A DNA stretch of 64,000 nucleotides. It comes from Curtobacterium sp. VKM Ac-2922 (GTDB taxonomy: Bacteria; Actinomycetota; Actinomycetes; Actinomycetales; Microbacteriaceae). Below, in pieces: positions 49,052 to 60,653 of this stretch. The position numbers and the translations under genes are program-made. The DNA lies in contig NZ_JALGRO010000004.1 in NCBI RefSeq assembly GCF_022815645.1, positions 189,436 through 253,435 on the forward strand. Reading direction: 5' to 3'. The notes beneath the pieces were generated by a model. It saw only the letters and a program-made list of their open reading frames with translations. It searched no databases and was not told where the DNA came from. How positions within the stretch are numbered: the stretch's first letter is position 1; every line of letters begins with the position of its first letter.

Positions 49052-51034
49052 GTGACCACCGTCGCGCGCGTCGTCCTGGACTCGCCGCTCCCGCAGCTCG
49101 ACCGGCTGTTCGACTACCGGGTGACGGACGAGCTGCAGGACGCGTGCGTGCCCGGGGTCCGGGTGAAGGTGCCGTTGCGCACCGGGGCTCGGATCTCCGA
49201 CGCGTACGTCGTCGAGGTGGTCTCCGAGGGGGACTGGCCGGGTGAGCTGAGCGCGATCGAGACGCTCGTCAGCCCCGTGCCGGTGCTCGCGCCGGAGATC
49301 TGGGAGCTCGCGCGCGCCGTTGCGGACCGCGCGGCCGGTGTCGCCTCGGACGTGCTCCGACTCGCGGTGCCGACACGGCAGGTCCGGGCCGAGAAGGCCT
49401 GGCTGGCACGCGACCCCGACCACGTCCCCGACCCGGTGGTCCCGCCGGCGGTCACGGGCTACGCGCCCGGCGTGGTCGAGGACACCCTGGCCTCGAACGG
49501 TCGCGCGGCGGTGTCGGCGATCCCGCACCCGGTGCAGCTCGACGTCGAGGGCGGTGACCCCGTGTGGGTGCCCGGCTGGGCGGCGACCCTGGCCCAGGCC
49601 GCTGCGCGCACGGTCGCGGGGGAGCGTTCGGCGGTGATCGCGGTGCCGGACTTCCGCGACCTCACGGACCTCGAGCGCGCGCTGCTCGCGGTCCTGCCGT
49701 CCGACCGGGTGGTCCGGTTCGACGCCAAGCAGACGAACGGGCAGCGGGCCAAGGCACTGCTGCGGGCGCGGACGCACGCGGTCGTCGCGATCGGCAACCG
49801 GACGGCGATGTACGCGCCCGCCGACGACCTCGGGCTGATCGCGATGTGGGACGACGGCGACGCGTCCTTCATCGAACCACGGGCCCCCTACGTGCACACG
49901 CGCGACGTCGCACTCGTGCGGGCAGCGCAGTCCGGGGCCGCACTGCTGTTCCTGGCGCACGCCCGCAGCACCGACGTGCAGCGGCTCGTCGAGCTGCACT
50001 GGCTCGACGACGTCACGCCGTACCGGGCTGCCGTGCCGAAGGTCATCCCGACCCTGCAGCAGGCCTCGGCCGAGGGGTTCGCCGCCCAGGCACGGATCCC
50101 GAGCAGCGCCTGGCGTGCCGCGCGCGAGGCCAGTCGCGTCGGGCCGGTCCTGGTGCAGGTCGCCAGCCCGGGCTTCGGCACCGGACTCGTCTGCGCCGAC
50201 TGCGGCGAGCGGGCGCACTGTCGGGTCTGCGGGGGACCGCTCGGCAGCCCCACGCACGGCGCCGTCCCGCAGTGCCGCTTCTGCGGTGCGCTGGCCGTCG
50301 GGTACCGCTGCCCGACGTGCGGCGGCGGCAAGCTCAAGCCCGTCGGGCAGGGGGCTCAGCGGACCGCGGACGAACTCGGCCGGGCGTTCCCGGGTACCCG
50401 GATCATGGTCGCCGACGGCTCACGGCCGATCGACGAGGTCCCGGCGCAGCCGGCGGTCGTCGTGGCGACGCGCGGGGCCGAGCCCTCGACACCGGGCGGG
50501 TTCGCGTGCGTGCTGCTGCTCGACGGCGAGCGGATGCTGGCGCGCGAGGGCCTGCGCGTGCAGGAAGAGGTGCTGCGCTTCTGGACGAACGCGGCCGCCA
50601 AGGGCGCACCGGGGGCCGAGACCTACCTGGTCGGGATCGGCGGCCGGCTGGCCACGGCGATGGCGCTCTGGAAGCTCGACGGACCCGCCCACGACGAGCT
50701 GGTCGACCGCCGCGAACTCCTGTTCCCGCCGGCGGTCCGTGTCGCCACCCTGACCGGCACCGAGCAAGCGGTGACGGCAGCGGTCGAGGCCCTGGGCGAG
50801 GCCCCGGTCGGGCCGGTGCTCGGGCCGGTGCCGGTCGACGACCCCACGCCGGACACCGTCCGGGCGATCGTGCGGTTCCCCTACGCGCACGGTGCCGAGG
50901 TGGCGGCGACGCTCAAGGCCGAGGTGATCCGGCGGTCGTCGACCCGGCGGGTGCTGCCCGGCGGCAACCGCCGACGGGCAGCACCGGCGCTGCGGGTCCG
51001 ACTCGACGACGCCGAGCCGTTCTCCGAGGTCTGA
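49052..51034 (+). CDS. priA: PriA-like primosomal protein without a helicase P-loop
   Basis: 660 residues. The N-terminal DNA-binding domain (ARVVLDSPLPQLDRLFDY, GVRVKVPLRTGARISDAYVV) and the central zinc-binding cysteine array (CADCGERAHCRVCGG ... CRFCGALAVGYRCPTCGG, about residues 380-425) are clear. The position of Walker A holds VAGERSAVIAVPDFRD with no GKT, and the DEAH box is replaced by MWDDGDASF. This loss is known for actinobacterial PriA, which therefore probably acts as a structural restart factor rather than a helicase. GTG start eight bases after metK. Confidence 0.9.
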   Translation: MTTVARVVLDSPLPQLDRLFDYRVTDELQDACVPGVRVKVPLRTGARISDAYVVEVVSEGDWPGELSAIETLVSPVPVLAPEIWELARAVADRAAGVASDVLRLAVPTRQVRAEKAWLARDPDHVPDPVVPPAVTGYAPGVVEDTLASNGRAAVSAIPHPVQLDVEGGDPVWVPGWAATLAQAAARTVAGERSAVIAVPDFRDLTDLERALLAVLPSDRVVRFDAKQTNGQRAKALLRARTHAVVAIGNRTAMYAPADDLGLIAMWDDGDASFIEPRAPYVHTRDVALVRAAQSGAALLFLAHARSTDVQRLVELHWLDDVTPYRAAVPKVIPTLQQASAEGFAAQARIPSSAWRAAREASRVGPVLVQVASPGFGTGLVCADCGERAHCRVCGGPLGSPTHGAVPQCRFCGALAVGYRCPTCGGGKLKPVGQGAQRTADELGRAFPGTRIMVADGSRPIDEVPAQPAVVVATRGAEPSTPGGFACVLLLDGERMLAREGLRVQEEVLRFWTNAAAKGAPGAETYLVGIGGRLATAMALWKLDGPAHDELVDRRELLFPPAVRVATLTGTEQAVTAAVEALGEAPVGPVLGPVPVDDPTPDTVRAIVRFPYAHGAEVAATLKAEVIRRSSTRRVLPGGNRRRAAPALRVRLDDAEPFSEV

Positions 51035-51048
51035 CCAGCAGGGTCCCG

Positions 51049-51507
51049 TCAGGCGCGCGCGGCCGGTCGCGTCCCGACCCGGGGCAGCAGCACACCGAGC
51101 GCGACCATGCCGCCCGACAGCAGCAGGTGCAGCCAGTTGTCCGCGGTGTTCAGCGGCACGAAGTTGGCACCGGAGTCGTGGCCCGCGGTGAAGAGCCCGT
51201 AGACGAACAGCACCAGGTAGACGATGCCGCCGATGACCAGGTACATGCGGGAGCCGGTCGCCTTGGTCGCCGCGACCAGCCCGACCACACCGAACAACAG
51301 GTGGACGACGTTGTGCAGCACGGACACCTGGAACAGCCCGAGCAGCATCGCCATCGAGCCGTGCCCGGCGCCTGCGAGCGACCCGGTGGTCAGGCCGGGG
51401 ACGAACCCCGCGATCCCGACGAGCAGGAACACGACCCCGACGACGAGCGTGGCCTTCTGGATGGAGGAACCCGCGTACCGGGTGCTGGAGGTGAGGACGT
51501 CTGCCAT
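51049..51507 (-). CDS. DUF4383 membrane protein
   Basis: 152 residues with four membrane helices; LHNVVHLLFGVVGLVAA and NTADNWLHLLLSGGMVALG are the paired His-containing motifs of DUF4383 proteins, common in actinobacteria and of unknown function. ATG 51507 is supported by TACGTT seven bases upstream on the minus strand. It is convergent with priA, whose stop lies 15 bases away, and divergent from tdh. Confidence 0.82.
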   Translation of the reverse strand: MADVLTSSTRYAGSSIQKATLVVGVVFLLVGIAGFVPGLTTGSLAGAGHGSMAMLLGLFQVSVLHNVVHLLFGVVGLVAATKATGSRMYLVIGGIVYLVLFVYGLFTAGHDSGANFVPLNTADNWLHLLLSGGMVALGVLLPRVGTRPAARA

Positions 51508-51514
51508 GCATGCG

Positions 51515-51520
51515 AACGTA
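51515..51520 (-). promoter_or_regulatory. -10 element (TACGTT) for the DUF4383 gene
   Basis: TACGTT on the minus strand ends seven bases before the ATG at 51507, leaderless spacing. Confidence 0.5.
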
Positions 51521-51610
51521 CCCATGCGCCGACGGACCCGTTCCGATGTGGAAGGGTGGGGGTGAGCGATCACGAGTCGCTCACCAGCAGACCCACGACG
51601 AGGTGGACGC

Positions 51611-53860
<2,250 letters not shown>

Positions 53861-53880
53861 GGCATGGGAGGATCGGGGCC

Positions 53881-54819
53881 ATGCGTCTCGTCGTCGCCGG
53901 CAGCCCCGCTGCGGCCGTCCCCACCCTCCGTCGGCTCGCGGCCTCGGACCACGAGATCGCCGCGGTGCTGACGCGCCCGCCGACACCGCAGGGCCGCAAG
54001 CGGGTCCTGACTCCGACACCCGTCGCCCAGGTCGCGGCCGAGCTCGGCCTGCCCGTGATCCAGGCCGTCCGCGTCGACGACACGGTCACCGCGCAGCTCG
54101 CCGGACTCGACGTCGACCTGGGGGTCATCGTCGCCTACGGCGCGCTGCTCCGACGCGCCGCGCTCGACACCCCGCGGCACGGCTGGATCAACCTGCACTT
54201 CTCCGACCTGCCGGCGTACCGCGGTGCGGCTCCGGTCCAGCGCGCCGTGATGGCCGGTGACACCCGCACCGCGGCCACGGTCTTCCAGCTGGTCGAGGCC
54301 CTCGACGCCGGCCCGGTGTTCGCGTCCGAACCGTTCACCATCGACCCGGAGGCCACCGCCGGCGACGTGCTCGCCGCGATGGCCGACACGGGCGCCGAGG
54401 TCGTCGCGCACGTCGTCGACGGCATCGCGGACGGCACCGCGATCGCCACCGAGCAGATCGGCGAACCGACCACCGCGCCGAAGACCACGATCGAGGACGG
54501 CCACGTCGACTTCGCCCGGCCCGCCGCAGCGGTGCACGCGCACGTCCGCGGGGTCACGCCCGAGCCCGGCGCCTTCGCGCACCTGGGCGACACGCGCGTC
54601 AAGCTGCTGCGCGCAACGCGCTCCCTGCCTGGAGGCCCGGAGCAGTCCGCCCCGTCGCTCGCGCCGGGCGCGCTGACGGTGCAGAACGGCCTGCTGCTGG
54701 TCGGCACCGCCGACGGTCCGCTGGTGCTCACCGAGGTGCAGCCCGCGGGCAAGAAGCCGATGGACGCCGCCGCCTGGGCCCGGGGCCTCGGCGCGCTCGA
54801 CGGGAAGGTCCTGGCATGA
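53881..54819 (+). CDS. fmt: Methionyl-tRNA formyltransferase
   Basis: 312 residues; formylates initiator Met-tRNA with 10-formyl-THF. MRLVVAGSPAAAVPTLRRL starts the Rossmann-like domain; the active-site segment is INLHFSDLPAYRGAAPVQRA (Asn-x-His and downstream Asp in ALDAGPVF). The C-terminal tRNA-binding domain ends PMDAAAWARGLGAL. ATG 53881 is preceded by GGGAGGATC, which can be read either as a ribosome binding site or as a GAGGAT -10 hexamer seven bases upstream. ATGA overlap with rsmB. Confidence 0.95.
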   Translation: MRLVVAGSPAAAVPTLRRLAASDHEIAAVLTRPPTPQGRKRVLTPTPVAQVAAELGLPVIQAVRVDDTVTAQLAGLDVDLGVIVAYGALLRRAALDTPRHGWINLHFSDLPAYRGAAPVQRAVMAGDTRTAATVFQLVEALDAGPVFASEPFTIDPEATAGDVLAAMADTGAEVVAHVVDGIADGTAIATEQIGEPTTAPKTTIEDGHVDFARPAAAVHAHVRGVTPEPGAFAHLGDTRVKLLRATRSLPGGPEQSAPSLAPGALTVQNGLLLVGTADGPLVLTEVQPAGKKPMDAAAWARGLGALDGKVLA

Positions 54820-56315
54820 GCCCCCACCAGCATCGCGAGCAGCAGTCCCGCACGGTGCGCGGCCCGAGTGCCCGCCGCGTGGCGTTCGACGTCATCCGGG
54901 CGGTGCAGGTCGACGACGCCTACGCGAACCTGCTGCTGCCCACGCGCATCCGACGCGCCGCCCTGTCACCGCGGGACGCCGGGTTCGCCACCGAACTCAC
55001 CTACGGCACCATCCGGATGATCGGCCGGTACGACGCCGTCATCGAGGCCGCCTCCGGACGCCGGGTCGCGAACGTCGAGGCCGACGTGCTCGACGTGCTG
55101 CGCCTGGGGGTCCACCAGCTGCTCGCGATGCGCACGCCGACACACGCCGCGGTGTCCGCGACCGTCGAGCTGACTCGCGAGGTCGGCGCCCACCGCGCAA
55201 CCGGGTTCGTCAACGCCGTCATGCGCAAGGTCGCCGCGAAGACGCCCGGGGAGTGGGACACGGAGATCACCCGCGGCCTGACCGGCGACGAGCTCCTGGC
55301 CACGCGCTGGTCGCATCCCGCCTGGGTGGTCGCGTCGCTGCGCGATGCCCTGGCGGCCGAGCGGTCCCGTGACGAGCTCGTCGCGCTGTTGGCGGCCGAC
55401 GACGTCGCTCCGCGCGTCCAGCTCGCCGCGCTGCCCGGTTTCGCGACCGACGCCGACGTCGCCGAGGTGACCGCGGTGCTCCGGGCGACCGCGGACGCGG
55501 CGCAGGACGACGACGCGGCCGCAGCCGAGCCTCCCGTCCGGACCGACGCGGACGTCGTTGCGGCGGCCGATGCCCAGCCGGTGTCGCCGGTCGGGATCCG
55601 CGGCGTGACCGGCGACCCCGCCCGGGTGCCCGGGGTCGCGGCGGGTCGGTTGCGCGTGCAGGACGAGGGATCGCAGCTGGCGGCGCTCGCGCTGAGCCGG
55701 TCGTCCGCGGTCCGCGCGGGGGAGCGGTGGCTGGACCTGTGCGCCGGGCCCGGGGGGAAGGCCGCACTGCTGGCGGCCGAGGCGGCCCAGGGCGGTGCGA
55801 CGCTCGTCGCGAACGAACTCGTCCCGGCACGTGCCGGGCTGGTGCGGCAGGCCCTCGCCCAGTTCGGCGACACGGTCACGGTCGTCGAGGGCGACGCCCG
55901 TCGGTACGGGCAGGACGGCGCTGGCGTCACCTACGACCGGGTGCTGCTCGACGCGCCGTGCACCGGCCTCGGCGCGCTGCGACGTCGGCCCGAGGCGCGG
56001 TGGCGGAAGGTCCCCGAGGACGTCCAGGAACTCGCCGAGCTGCAGCGGGAACTGCTCGACGCCGCCGTGCGCGTGCTGGCCCCGGGCGGCACCCTGGCGT
56101 ACGTCACGTGTTCGCCGCACCTGGCCGAGACGCGCGGGCAGGTCGACGCCTTGATGGCTCGGCACGGCGACGTGCTCGAGCAGGTCGACACCGCGGCGGT
56201 CGTGCGGTCGGTCGCTGCCCGGGACCCGCAGGTCGCGGACGGCATGACCGCGCAACTCTGGCCGCACCGGGTGGGCACCGACGCGATGTTCATCGCGCTG
56301 TTCCGCCGGGTGTGA
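54816..56315 (+). CDS. rsmB: 16S rRNA m5C967 methyltransferase (RsmB/Sun)
   Basis: 499 residues. An N-terminal NusB-like RNA-binding domain (about residues 10-150, RRVAFDVIRAVQ, VLRLGVHQLLAMRTPTHAAV) is joined to an AdoMet methyltransferase. WLDLCAGPGGKAALLAAEA binds AdoMet; catalytic cysteines lie in LDAPCTGLGALRRRPEA and VTCSPHLAETRGQVD. A variable Asp/Ala-rich insert lies near residues 225-260. Coupled to fmt by a 4-base overlap, the usual pair. Confidence 0.94.
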   Translation: MSPHQHREQQSRTVRGPSARRVAFDVIRAVQVDDAYANLLLPTRIRRAALSPRDAGFATELTYGTIRMIGRYDAVIEAASGRRVANVEADVLDVLRLGVHQLLAMRTPTHAAVSATVELTREVGAHRATGFVNAVMRKVAAKTPGEWDTEITRGLTGDELLATRWSHPAWVVASLRDALAAERSRDELVALLAADDVAPRVQLAALPGFATDADVAEVTAVLRATADAAQDDDAAAAEPPVRTDADVVAAADAQPVSPVGIRGVTGDPARVPGVAAGRLRVQDEGSQLAALALSRSSAVRAGERWLDLCAGPGGKAALLAAEAAQGGATLVANELVPARAGLVRQALAQFGDTVTVVEGDARRYGQDGAGVTYDRVLLDAPCTGLGALRRRPEARWRKVPEDVQELAELQRELLDAAVRVLAPGGTLAYVTCSPHLAETRGQVDALMARHGDVLEQVDTAAVVRSVAARDPQVADGMTAQLWPHRVGTDAMFIALFRRV

Positions 56316-56354
56316 CACGCCGTCCGCGCTTCGTCGGCGCGGTCGGCCGTGCAC

Positions 56355-56930
56355 TCACTCGACGCGGAAGTCGAACCCGTCCCTGCGGGCGAGCCGCCCG
56401 GCGGCACGGACGAAGCGCAGGCCCTTGCCGGTCGTGCCCTCGGGGCTCGTGACGGTCTGCTCCTCGGCCTCGCGGATCCGCCATGCCATGTCCGTGCCGC
56501 GGGCGTCGTAGGCGACGCGCTCCATGGCCTCGACGACGTGCTTCTCGGCATCCGTGGCCGTCTGACGGGCCGAGCGGTCCGGCGTGTCGACGGCGGCGTC
56601 ACCCCGCACGCTGCCCGCGGCCGTGAGCAGGACGGTGCCGGCGGCTGTCACACCTGCCAGGGCGTCGGCGTGGGTGAGTCCGAGCCCGCCGGACATCACC
56701 AGCTCGAGGTCCATCGTGACGGGCGTGCCGTGGTCCAGTCGCGCCAGTCGGATCTGCCCCCGGCCGCCGCCGTTGGTCCAGCGCACCACGTCGCCGTGCG
56801 TCAGGAAGAGCGCGAAGTCCAGGACCTCGAGCACGTCCTGCTGGTTCCGGATCACGTCGGTCAGCGGCGCACCGTCGTCCCCGGCGAACGTGACCTGCAC
56901 GAGGATGGACTCTGGCTGAACATCCGTCAT
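56355..56930 (-). CDS. Hypothetical protein, conserved-looking, unknown
   Basis: 191 residues, unrecognised. A beta-rich N-terminal half (ILVQVTFAGDDGAPLTDVIR, VVRWTNGGGRGQIRLARL, VTMDLELVMSGGLGL) is followed by a helical segment (DAEKHVVEAMERVAYDARG). No signal peptide or membrane segment. ATG 56930 is supported by TAGGCT six bases upstream on the minus strand. It converges on rsmB and diverges from the Abi_2 gene, a position consistent with a small accessory insertion between the fmt-rsmB and rpe-his blocks. Confidence 0.6.
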   Translation of the reverse strand: MTDVQPESILVQVTFAGDDGAPLTDVIRNQQDVLEVLDFALFLTHGDVVRWTNGGGRGQIRLARLDHGTPVTMDLELVMSGGLGLTHADALAGVTAAGTVLLTAAGSVRGDAAVDTPDRSARQTATDAEKHVVEAMERVAYDARGTDMAWRIREAEEQTVTSPEGTTGKGLRFVRAAGRLARRDGFDFRVE

Positions 56931-56936
56931 GTCCGC

Positions 56937-56942
56937 AGCCTA
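56937..56942 (-). promoter_or_regulatory. -10 element (TAGGCT) for the unknown gene
   Basis: TAGGCT on the minus strand ends six bases before the ATG at 56930. Confidence 0.5.
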
Positions 56943-57007
56943 CGGGTGGAACGGGCTGCGGAGGAAGACGCACTTGCGACCAGGGTGCGCCGCTCGCCCG
57001 TTCGTGA

Positions 57008-57013
57008 TATGTT
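57008..57013 (+). promoter_or_regulatory. Probable -10 element (TATGTT) for the Abi_2 gene
   Basis: GATATGTT is a local AT-rich patch in a GC-rich gap, 71 bases before ATG 57085. No clear -35. The resulting leader of about 65 bases carries the GAGGGGGG site. Confidence 0.4.
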
Positions 57014-57084
57014 GGTGGGACAAGACCGGTTCCGCCTGCTGCTGCAGGTCCAGGGCCGGTCCTCTTCGTTCGAGGGGGGCGTTC

Positions 57085-57987
57085 ATGGGGCGGACGAAGC
57101 CCTTCCAGACCTACGACCAGCAGCTCCATCGCCTGCAGGAGCGGGGCCTGTACGTCGACGACCGCGAGTGGGCACTGGACTGGCTCGCGCGGGTCAACTA
57201 CTACCGACTCAGCGGCTACTGGTACCCCTTCCGTGTCGTCGGTGATGGTCGACGCCTGGACGAGTTCCGGCCCGGTGCCACCTTCCGCGAAGTGATCGAC
57301 CTCTATGAGTTCGACGAGCGGCTCCGCGCAGCTGTCCTCGCAGCCGCAGCACCGATCGAACTGTCGGTGCGGGCGTTCCTCGGGCACGGTCTCGGGCGAC
57401 TCGATGTCTGCGCACATCTGCGCCCGGAGGTGCTCGGGACGCTGGCGCGCACGGGCGATGACTACCGGACCTGGCGAGCGCGGTTCGATCGCGAGGTGGC
57501 GTCCTCTCGCGAGGACTTCGTCATGCACCACCGGATCACGTACGACGGGGTGCTTCCGGTGTGGGCCGCGGTCGAGGTCCTCGACTGGGGCTCGCTCGTC
57601 CGTCTGCTGATGATGTCGCCGAGCCCGGTCCAGTCGGAGGTCGCCGCGCGGTTCCGGCTCCGAGCGCCGCAGCTGGTCTCGTGGCTCCGCGCGTTGAACA
57701 TCGTCCGGAACGCCTGCGCGCACCACGGCCGTCTGTTCAACCGCGTGTACTCGAAGCGCCCGAAGCTGCCAGCCCCTGGTCTGGTCCCGGCCCTCGATGC
57801 GATCGCTCCGGTGACCAACCGGGCCTTCGGACAGCTGTCGTTGTTGCAGTACCTCCGCGGTGCGCTCGAGCTCGGACCGGACGCCGACCTCATCCGTGTC
57901 CTGGGATCGTGGCCGGCGACCGGACAGGTGCCACTCACGGTGACCGGGGCTCCAGACGACTGGAGGTCGTCCCCACTGTGGCACTGA
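57085..57987 (+). CDS. Abi_2 (AbiD/AbiF-like) family HEPN protein
   Basis: 300 residues. Matches the Abi_2 family of abortive-infection proteins: FQTYDQQLHRLQERGL at the start, NYYRLSGYWYPFR at residues 38-50, IDLYEFDERLR at 71-81, and the HEPN RNase-type motif R-x4-H in RNACAHHGRLFNR (Arg208, His213). The family gives phage resistance in lactococci, probably by RNA cleavage; activity here is inferred from the intact motif. ATG 57085 follows GAGGGGGG; the frame extends upstream, but that part lacks family similarity. It is a single gene, with its own promoter and no visible antitoxin or methylase. Confidence 0.85.
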   Translation: MGRTKPFQTYDQQLHRLQERGLYVDDREWALDWLARVNYYRLSGYWYPFRVVGDGRRLDEFRPGATFREVIDLYEFDERLRAAVLAAAAPIELSVRAFLGHGLGRLDVCAHLRPEVLGTLARTGDDYRTWRARFDREVASSREDFVMHHRITYDGVLPVWAAVEVLDWGSLVRLLMMSPSPVQSEVAARFRLRAPQLVSWLRALNIVRNACAHHGRLFNRVYSKRPKLPAPGLVPALDAIAPVTNRAFGQLSLLQYLRGALELGPDADLIRVLGSWPATGQVPLTVTGAPDDWRSSPLWH

Positions 57988-57998
57988 GCCGTGGTCGG

Positions 57999-58004
57999 TA
58001 GGGT
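57999..58004 (+). promoter_or_regulatory. -10 element (TAGGGT) for rpe
   Basis: TAGGGT ends six bases before the GTG at 58011, leaderless spacing. Confidence 0.5.
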
Positions 58005-58010
58005 TGGCGG

Positions 58011-58676
58011 GTGACGATCCGCATCTCGCCGAGCATCCTGTCCGCCGACTTCGCGAACCTCGAGCGAGAGCTCGAGCGCATCGCCACCGCTGACATGGTG
58101 CACGTCGACGTCATGGACAACCACTTCGTGCCGAACCTGACCCTGGGGCTGCCGATCGTGGAGCGCCTGCAGCAGGTCTCGCCCGTCCCGCTCGACGTGC
58201 ACCTGATGATCACCGACGCCGACACGCAGGCACCGAAGTACGCGGAGACGGGCGCTGCGAGCGTCACGTTCCACTACGAGGCAGCGACGGATGCGCTGGC
58301 CACGGCTCGCGCCATCCGGTCGAACGGTGCCCGTGCCGCCGTCGCAGTGAAGCCCGGCACGTCGATCGCCCCCGTGCTGGCCCACCTGGACGCGTACGAC
58401 ATGATCCTCGTCATGACGGTGGAGCCCGGGTTCGGCGGGCAGTCCTTCATGGCCGACGTGATGCCGAAGCTCGCCGACGCCCGGGCAGCGGTCGACGCGT
58501 CGGGGCTCGACGTGTGGCTCGAGGTCGACGGCGGCATCGCGGTCGACACCGTCCCGACCGCGGTGCGGAACGGTGCGGACACGCTGGTCGCGGGATCGGC
58601 GGTCTACGGCGGCGAACCGGCGTCGCGCATCCAGGACCTCCGCGACGCGGCGCACCGTGCCCTCGCGGGACGGTAG
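58011..58676 (+). CDS. rpe: Ribulose-phosphate 3-epimerase
   Basis: 221 residues, TIM barrel of the pentose phosphate pathway. [20 protein letters not shown] at the N-terminus, [16 protein letters not shown] with a metal-binding His and Asp, [19 protein letters not shown] and EVDGGI are all intact. Interconverts ribulose-5-P and xylulose-5-P. Its stop codon lies inside the -10 element proposed for hisE. Confidence 0.96.
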   Translation: MTIRISPSILSADFANLERELERIATADMVHVDVMDNHFVPNLTLGLPIVERLQQVSPVPLDVHLMITDADTQAPKYAETGAASVTFHYEAATDALATARAIRSNGARAAVAVKPGTSIAPVLAHLDAYDMILVMTVEPGFGGQSFMADVMPKLADARAAVDASGLDVWLEVDGGIAVDTVPTAVRNGADTLVAGSAVYGGEPASRIQDLRDAAHRALAGR

Positions 58677-58679
58677 CCT
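58674..58679 (+). promoter_or_regulatory. -10 element (TAGCCT) for hisE
   Basis: TAGCCT overlaps the rpe stop and ends six bases before the GTG at 58686. Confidence 0.45.
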
Positions 58680-58685
58680 GGGAGC

Positions 58686-58949
58686 GTGAAGACGTTCGAC
58701 GACCTGTTCGCGGAGCTGACCGACAAGGCCGCCACGCGCCCCGAGGGCTCGGGCACCGTCGCCGAACTCGATGCCGGCGTGCACCAGATCGGCAAGAAGA
58801 TCGTGGAAGAAGCGGCCGAGGTCTGGATGGCGGCCGAGTACGAGGGCGACGAGCGCACCTCGGAAGAGATCTCCCAGCTCGTCTACCACCTGCAGGTCCT
58901 GATGATCGCCAAGGGCCTGACCCCGGCGGACGTCTGGCGACATCTGTAG
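58686..58949 (+). CDS. hisE: Phosphoribosyl-ATP diphosphatase
   Basis: 87 residues, MazG-like helical fold; the second histidine-biosynthesis step (PR-ATP to PR-AMP). [20 protein letters not shown] carries the metal-binding Glu residues and [14 protein letters not shown] the second helix. Separate from hisI, which lies 1.7 kb downstream. GTG start with a -10 hexamer six bases before it. Confidence 0.95.
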   Translation: MKTFDDLFAELTDKAATRPEGSGTVAELDAGVHQIGKKIVEEAAEVWMAAEYEGDERTSEEISQLVYHLQVLMIAKGLTPADVWRHL

Positions 58950-59012
58950 GACGTGCCCCGGCGCACCCGACAGAACCGTCACCCGACCCAGCCGACCAGA
59001 AAGCAGACCCTG

Positions 59013-59852
59013 ATGCTCCGCATCGCCGTGCCCAACAAGGGCTCACTCTCCGAGACCGCCTCCGAGATGCTGCGCGAGGCCGGGTACGCCGGCCGCCGCG
59101 ACCCGAAGGCCCTCCACCTGCTCGACGAGCGCAACGGCGTCGAGTTCTTCTTCCTGCGCCCGCGGGACATCGCCACCTACGTGGGGTCCGGCGCGCTCGA
59201 CGTCGGGATCACGGGCCGCGACCTGCTGCTCGACTCCGGGTCCCAGGCGCACGAGGTCGACGCGCTCGGGTTCGCCGACTCGACGTTCCGGTTCGCCGGC
59301 ACGCCCGGTCGGTACAGCGACCTGCAGGACCTGGACGGCGTCCGGGTCGCGACGAGCTACCCCGGTCTGGTCGGCGAGTTCCTGGGACGTCACGGCGTGA
59401 CCGCCACGCTCGTCAAGCTCGACGGTGCGGTCGAGAGTGCGGTGCGCCTGGGGGTCGCCGACGCGGTGGCCGACGTCGTCTCGACGGGCAGCACGCTCCG
59501 TGCCGCGGGCCTCGAGATCTTCGGACCGGTCATCCTCGAGTCGACGGCGCTGCTCATCAGCACCGACGAGACCATCCCCGGCATCGACGTCCTGCGCCGC
59601 CGGCTGCAAGGTGTCCTGGTCGCGCGCGGCTACGTGATGCTCGACTACGACATCCCGACCGACCTGCTCGAACAGGCGACGGCCGTCGCCTCGGGCATCG
59701 AGTCGCCGACGGTGTCGCCCCTGCACGGGCGGGACTGGTCCGCGGTGCGCGTGATGATCCCGCGCGACGACGCGAACCTGATCATGGACGCGCTGTACGA
59801 CCTCGGTGCCCGCGCGATCCTGGTCAGCCCGATCCACGCCGCACGCCTGTGA
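59013..59852 (+). CDS. hisG: ATP phosphoribosyltransferase (long form)
   Basis: 279 residues, the hexameric long form with a C-terminal ACT-like regulatory domain that binds histidine (about residues 205-279), so no HisZ partner is required. [19 protein letters not shown] starts the catalytic domain; [14 protein letters not shown] and the PRPP loop [15 protein letters not shown] follow. ATG 59013 is chosen because the conserved domain starts there; the upstream 20 codons are not family-like. There is no strong ribosome binding site. GTGA overlap with hisF. Confidence 0.95.
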   Translation: MLRIAVPNKGSLSETASEMLREAGYAGRRDPKALHLLDERNGVEFFFLRPRDIATYVGSGALDVGITGRDLLLDSGSQAHEVDALGFADSTFRFAGTPGRYSDLQDLDGVRVATSYPGLVGEFLGRHGVTATLVKLDGAVESAVRLGVADAVADVVSTGSTLRAAGLEIFGPVILESTALLISTDETIPGIDVLRRRLQGVLVARGYVMLDYDIPTDLLEQATAVASGIESPTVSPLHGRDWSAVRVMIPRDDANLIMDALYDLGARAILVSPIHAARL

Positions 59853-60646
59853 CCGACGTCACGAGCACCGCTGCCGCAGGTCGTGGCGGGGTCGCCGTCC
59901 GCGTCGTGCCGTGCCTGGACGTCTCGGGTGGCCGCGTCGTCAAGGGCGTGAACTTCCTGGACCTGCAGGACGCCGGCGACCCGGTCGAACTCGCCGCGCG
60001 CTACTACGAGCAGGGAGCCGACGAACTGACGTTCCTCGACGTGGGGGCCACCGTCGAGAACCGATCGACCATGTACGACACCGTCACCCGGACGGCCGAG
60101 CAGGTCTTCATCCCGCTCACGGTCGGCGGCGGCGTGCGCAGTGTCGACGACGTCTCGCGGCTGCAGCAGTGCGGCGCGGACAAGATCGGTGTGAACAGCG
60201 CCGCGATCGCCCGCCCCGACCTGGTGGGGGAGATCGCCGACCGGTTCGGCGCCCAGGCCGTCGTCCTGTCGCTCGACGTCAAGCGGTCCGACCGGATGCG
60301 CTCCGGCTTCGTCGTCACGACACACGGCGGGCGCACCGAGTCCGACCTCGACGCGATCCAGTGGGCCACCGAGGCGGTCGAGCGTGGCGCCGGCGAGCTG
60401 CTGGTCAACTCGATCGACGCCGACGGCACGAAGAACGGCTTCGACCTCGAGCTGGTCCGGGCCGTCCGCGCGGTGTCGAGCGTCCCGGTGATCGCCTCGG
60501 GCGGCGCCGGGCGGGTCGAGCACTTCGCACCCGCCGTCGACGCCGGCGCGGACGCCGTGCTCGCGGCGAGCGTGTTCCACCGCGGCGAGATGACCATCGG
60601 CGACGTCAAGGACGCCCTGCGGGAGTCCGGGCACGCCGTACGCTAG
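59849..60646 (+). CDS. hisF: Imidazole glycerol phosphate synthase cyclase subunit
   Basis: 265 residues, beta/alpha barrel. [20 protein letters not shown] has the first catalytic Asp, [20 protein letters not shown] follows, [11 protein letters not shown] binds phosphate and [19 protein letters not shown] carries the second catalytic Asp. An N-terminal extension of about 15 residues is present. hisH, hisA, hisB and hisC/D are not in this window. GTG start overlaps hisG. Confidence 0.95.
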   Translation: MTDVTSTAAAGRGGVAVRVVPCLDVSGGRVVKGVNFLDLQDAGDPVELAARYYEQGADELTFLDVGATVENRSTMYDTVTRTAEQVFIPLTVGGGVRSVDDVSRLQQCGADKIGVNSAAIARPDLVGEIADRFGAQAVVLSLDVKRSDRMRSGFVVTTHGGRTESDLDAIQWATEAVERGAGELLVNSIDADGTKNGFDLELVRAVRAVSSVPVIASGGAGRVEHFAPAVDAGADAVLAASVFHRGEMTIGDVKDALRESGHAVR

Positions 60647-60653
60647 GAGCCTG

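Noticed and set aside
49600..49660. Frameshift or mutation in the priA helicase motif
   Set aside because: The reading frame is intact and the lack of Walker A/DEAH is a known property of actinobacterial PriA, so this is not a local defect.
56355..56930. TerD-family tellurium-resistance protein
   Set aside because: Considered because of the beta-rich acidic sequence, but the characteristic TerD metal-binding and GGD-type motifs are missing. Left as unknown.
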